The notes under the pieces: model-generated
Told to the model about the DNA's origin: nothing
Database searches by the model: none
Seen by the model: the letters and a program-made list of their open reading frames with translations, nothing else
Made by a program: the position numbers and the translations under genes
Shown here: positions 7,286 through 8,687 of the stretch, piece after piece
Layout: each line of letters starts with the position of its first letter
How positions within the stretch are numbered: the stretch's first letter is position 1
Assembly (NCBI GenBank): GCA_017455785.1
Contig: JAFSYZ010000081.1
Coordinates: 1-8,687 of the forward strand
Length of the DNA stretch: 8,687 nucleotides
Source of the DNA: Candidatus Methanomethylophilaceae archaeon
Lineage (GTDB): Archaea; Thermoplasmatota; Thermoplasmata; Methanomassiliicoccales; Methanomethylophilaceae
Reading direction: 5' to 3'

Positions 7286-7305
7286 GGTCCCCTTTTTTCC
7301 CTTTT
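7276..7305 (+). terminator. dnaJ terminator: hairpin enclosing the stop codon, followed by T6
   Basis: GGGGATC (7276-7282) pairs with GGTCCCC (7286-7292), one pair being T-G. The 3-base loop is exactly the dnaJ TGA stop. T6 (7293-7298), CCC and T4 (7302-7305) follow, so this has both a stem and the U-tract that archaeal termination relies on. It is the best terminator in the window and plausibly ends the thermosome-grpE-dnaK-dnaJ transcript. Confidence 0.75.
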
Positions 7306-7931
7306 CATTCTAGGCTGTTACGCCACTCCACGCCTCTTTGGTATTTGCTCTTGGTAACGGGTTCGAATCCCAGTTCCTTGTTGATGAACTTGCAGATGCC
7401 GATCTCATCGAAATCCGTATTCGTGTAGTCGGACAGGAATTCCAGCTCTATCTCATGGAACTCCTTCCTGTGATCGCCGTACATGAACGTGCAGCGGTCG
7501 AATGCCAGGTCTATGTCCACCTTATCGGTGTACTTTATGGAGTAACGGAGGCACTCGATCATGAATATCGGTTCCTCCAGCAGTTTGATCCCGGGGAACT
7601 CCTCACGTGCGAAATCCTGTACATCCTTGAACGTTCCGTCGGACGGTCTCTCGATCTCCTTACGGGACATCATGTTCTTCCTCTTGGAGATGGTCCTCTT
7701 CAGGGTGAGTTTGACCTTCCCGTTCGATGAGTTCTTCAGCCTCACCATGCTGTCGATATTGTAGATGTAAAGACCCTTGTTGTCGTAATAACGGTCGACC
7801 GAATGTTTCTTTTTGACGACATACGTCTTCTTCTTGGCATCAAGGAACGAACAGAGTTGATTGAACACGGCCTCCTCATCCAATGCTTTGTCGGTAGTGA
7901 GTTTGAATTCATTCTCGACGGCTATGCTCAT
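7305..7931 (-). CDS. CYTH-domain protein (triphosphate tunnel metalloenzyme family)
   Basis: CYTH proteins fold as an eight-stranded beta tunnel that binds triphosphate groups with divalent metal. Known members hydrolyse inorganic triphosphate or thiamine triphosphate, or act as class IV adenylyl cyclases. This one is 208 residues, a single domain. The N-terminal ExExK signature is present as E6, E8 and K10 (VENEFKL). Other tunnel-type charged positions alternate along strands: DRYYDN (46-51), MVRLK (62-66), KVKLTLKR (72-79), a central ECLRYSIKY, DKVDIDLAFDR (136-146) and the acidic EIELEF (160-165). SKYQRGVEW near the C-terminus (195-203) is the usual closing motif. The start has GGTG five bases upstream. 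No neighbour suggests its substrate, and the metal-binding acidic residues look intact, so an active enzyme is likely. The family call is good; the reaction is unknown. Confidence 0.82.
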   Translation of the reverse strand: MSIAVENEFKLTTDKALDEEAVFNQLCSFLDAKKKTYVVKKKHSVDRYYDNKGLYIYNIDSMVRLKNSSNGKVKLTLKRTISKRKNMMSRKEIERPSDGTFKDVQDFAREEFPGIKLLEEPIFMIECLRYSIKYTDKVDIDLAFDRCTFMYGDHRKEFHEIELEFLSDYTNTDFDEIGICKFINKELGFEPVTKSKYQRGVEWRNSLE

Positions 7932-7948
7932 GTTTACACCGATGGGGA

Positions 7949-7989
7949 ACTTAGATAAATCTATGATGATTGCCGAGAGGATAAATATG
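7949..7989 (-). promoter_or_regulatory. Candidate promoter region of the CYTH gene
   Basis: On the minus strand, two TATA-like stretches precede the ATG at 7931: CATATTTATCC (about 7989-7979) and GATTTATCT (about 7958-7949). Because a GGTG ribosome binding site sits five bases before the ATG, a leadered transcript from the upstream element fits better. The choice is uncertain. Confidence 0.35.
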
Positions 7990-7994
7990 GAAGT

Positions 7995-8012
7995 AGGTGC
8001 CTGACGGCACCT
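7995..8012 (-). terminator. Hairpin downstream of the flavoprotein gene
   Basis: A perfect 7-base inverted repeat, AGGTGCC (7995-8001) with GGCACCT (8006-8012), encloses a 4-base loop. On the minus strand it begins seven bases after the flavoprotein stop. No long T-run follows (ACTTCCATATTTATCC), so termination here may be partial. The downstream A+T-rich stretch also contains the candidate CYTH promoter. Confidence 0.5.
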
Positions 8013-8018
8013 GTTTGT

Positions 8019-8570
8019 TCAGAATTTCTTACCCAATTCCTTCGCTTTGGCGATGGTGTCGGCATCGTTCTCCGAGAACTTCCTGTCGTTGTGCGTTACA
8101 ACCGCAAGCTTTCCGACGGATTCGAACTTGAAGAAGTTGACCATGACGCCCTCGATCTTGTCAGCGAGCTTGTCAGCACCTGCGGAACCGGCCGTGGTGA
8201 TGACCGCTACCTTCTTTCCGGGGTTGATGCTGATGCTGAAATCAGCCTTGAGGTAACCATAGAATCTGTCCTCCATCATCCTGTACTGTCCGCATGCCTC
8301 TCCGAAGTATACGGGTGTGGACAGGATGACTCCGTCAGCATCCCTGATGGCATCGAGTACCGGTGTGAGGTCGTCCTTCGTTATGCACGAGCCGCCGTTC
8401 TTTTTACATGCATCGCACCCCTGGCATCCTTTCTTGTTAGCCATGGTGTTGAGGTAGAAGATCTCAACATCGTTGCCGTTCTCCTTGGCAGCGTTCGCTG
8501 CGGTGTTGACCAGGAAGTCGGTGTTGGCGTTCTTGCGCGGGCTTGAAACTATTGCGACGATCTTTGACAT
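8019..8570 (-). CDS. Iron-sulfur flavoprotein-like NADPH-dependent FMN reductase family protein
   Basis: A flavodoxin-fold protein expected to bind FMN and carry electrons or reduce small oxidants in the cytoplasm. It is 183 residues. The N-terminal strand and phosphate loop read VAIVSSPRKNANTDFLV (5-21), the family's GSPR-x-x-x-N-T type FMN-phosphate motif with S for the first G. A compact cysteine cluster, C49-x2-C52-x2-C55-x6-C62 (GCQGCDACKKNGGSC), matches the [4Fe-4S] motif of archaeal iron-sulfur flavoproteins. STPVYFGEACGQYRMMEDRF (84-103) is the conserved flavin-contacting loop and helix. The third strand and loop are VAVITTAGSAG (121-131). The start ATG has no good ribosome binding site but has an A/T-rich promoter-like element ~25 bases upstream, so the mRNA may be leaderless. 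In methanogens such proteins have been linked to oxidant reduction and electron transfer from ferredoxin; the physiological partner here is unknown. Confidence 0.87.
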   Translation of the reverse strand: MSKIVAIVSSPRKNANTDFLVNTAANAAKENGNDVEIFYLNTMANKKGCQGCDACKKNGGSCITKDDLTPVLDAIRDADGVILSTPVYFGEACGQYRMMEDRFYGYLKADFSISINPGKKVAVITTAGSAGADKLADKIEGVMVNFFKFESVGKLAVVTHNDRKFSENDADTIAKAKELGKKF

Positions 8571-8591
8571 CGTATATGCATCGACGTAAGT

Positions 8592-8603
8592 GATTAAAAA
8601 AGG
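8592..8603 (-). promoter_or_regulatory. Candidate promoter of the flavoprotein gene
   Basis: On the minus strand CCTTTTTTAATC is centred about 27 bases before the ATG at 8570, the spacing expected of a TATA-like element driving a leaderless transcript. This agrees with the lack of a Shine-Dalgarno site. The match to a TATA consensus is only fair. Confidence 0.4.
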
Positions 8604-8616
8604 ACAAGTTCCACGT

Positions 8617-8687
8617 ATGATACCGCTCTGGGTAGGAACGATAATATCCGAATCGGTCGATGACGTGGTATGGACATCATTCAGGCC
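8617..8687 (+). CDS. Possible start of a further gene, cut by the window end
   Basis: From ATG 8617 the frame stays open for 23 codons to the window edge (MIPLWVGTIISESVDDVVW onward). It would be divergent from the flavoprotein gene with a 46-base gap. The codons (GTC, GAT, GAC, TCC) resemble the neighbours. There is no clear Shine-Dalgarno site, and a TATA at the A/T run 8592-8603 would sit slightly too close. I do not recognise the peptide, and 23 codons could be open by chance. Confidence 0.3.
   Translation, partial: MIPLWVGTIISESVDDVVWTSFR

Overview
The window looks like part of a methanogen-type euryarchaeal chromosome from the Thermoplasmata side, most likely Methanomassiliicoccales or a close relative. 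The order-level guess is an inference. What the sequence shows is a group II chaperonin (thermosome), archaeal TATA-box promoters, strong GGAGGT/GGTGA ribosome binding sites, frequent AGG arginine codons and an iron-sulfur flavoprotein of a kind common in methanogens. These sit beside proteins of bacterial type: Hsp70, GrpE, DnaJ and a type III glutamine synthetase. There is no rRNA, tRNA, CRISPR array, transposase or phage gene, and no intergenic gap exceeds about 190 bases.

Layout. (1) Bases 2-1324 hold the C-terminal part of a type III glutamine synthetase whose 5' end lies outside the window. (2) A GNAT acetyltransferase (1386-1874, minus strand) converges on it across a short spacer with a hairpin. 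(3) A 185-base intergenic region carries the promoter of the chaperone block. (4) The core, 2060-7285, is thermosome, grpE, dnaK and dnaJ, all on the plus strand. grpE, dnaK and dnaJ are separated by 1 and 5 bases. The thermosome is 66 bases from grpE, with a GC-rich hairpin between them that lacks a U-tract. (5) A CYTH-domain (triphosphate tunnel) protein (7305-7931) and an iron-sulfur flavoprotein-like FMN protein (8019-8570) follow on the minus strand. (6) The last ~70 bases contain the possible start of another plus-strand gene.

How the genes work together. DnaJ delivers unfolded clients to DnaK and stimulates its ATPase, GrpE exchanges its nucleotide, and the thermosome encloses and folds clients in its ATP-driven double ring. 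Only one convincing promoter is seen for the block (TATA box about 2000-2007). The only good terminator-like site is after dnaJ (hairpin plus T6). Co-transcription of all four genes as one protein-folding unit is therefore plausible, though not proven. The flanking genes (nitrogen assimilation, an acetyltransferase, a CYTH protein, a redox flavoprotein) show no obvious link to folding.

I found no previously undescribed system. The points worth a second look are small-scale: leader and overlapping mini-ORFs, hairpins, start choices and a few family-level oddities.
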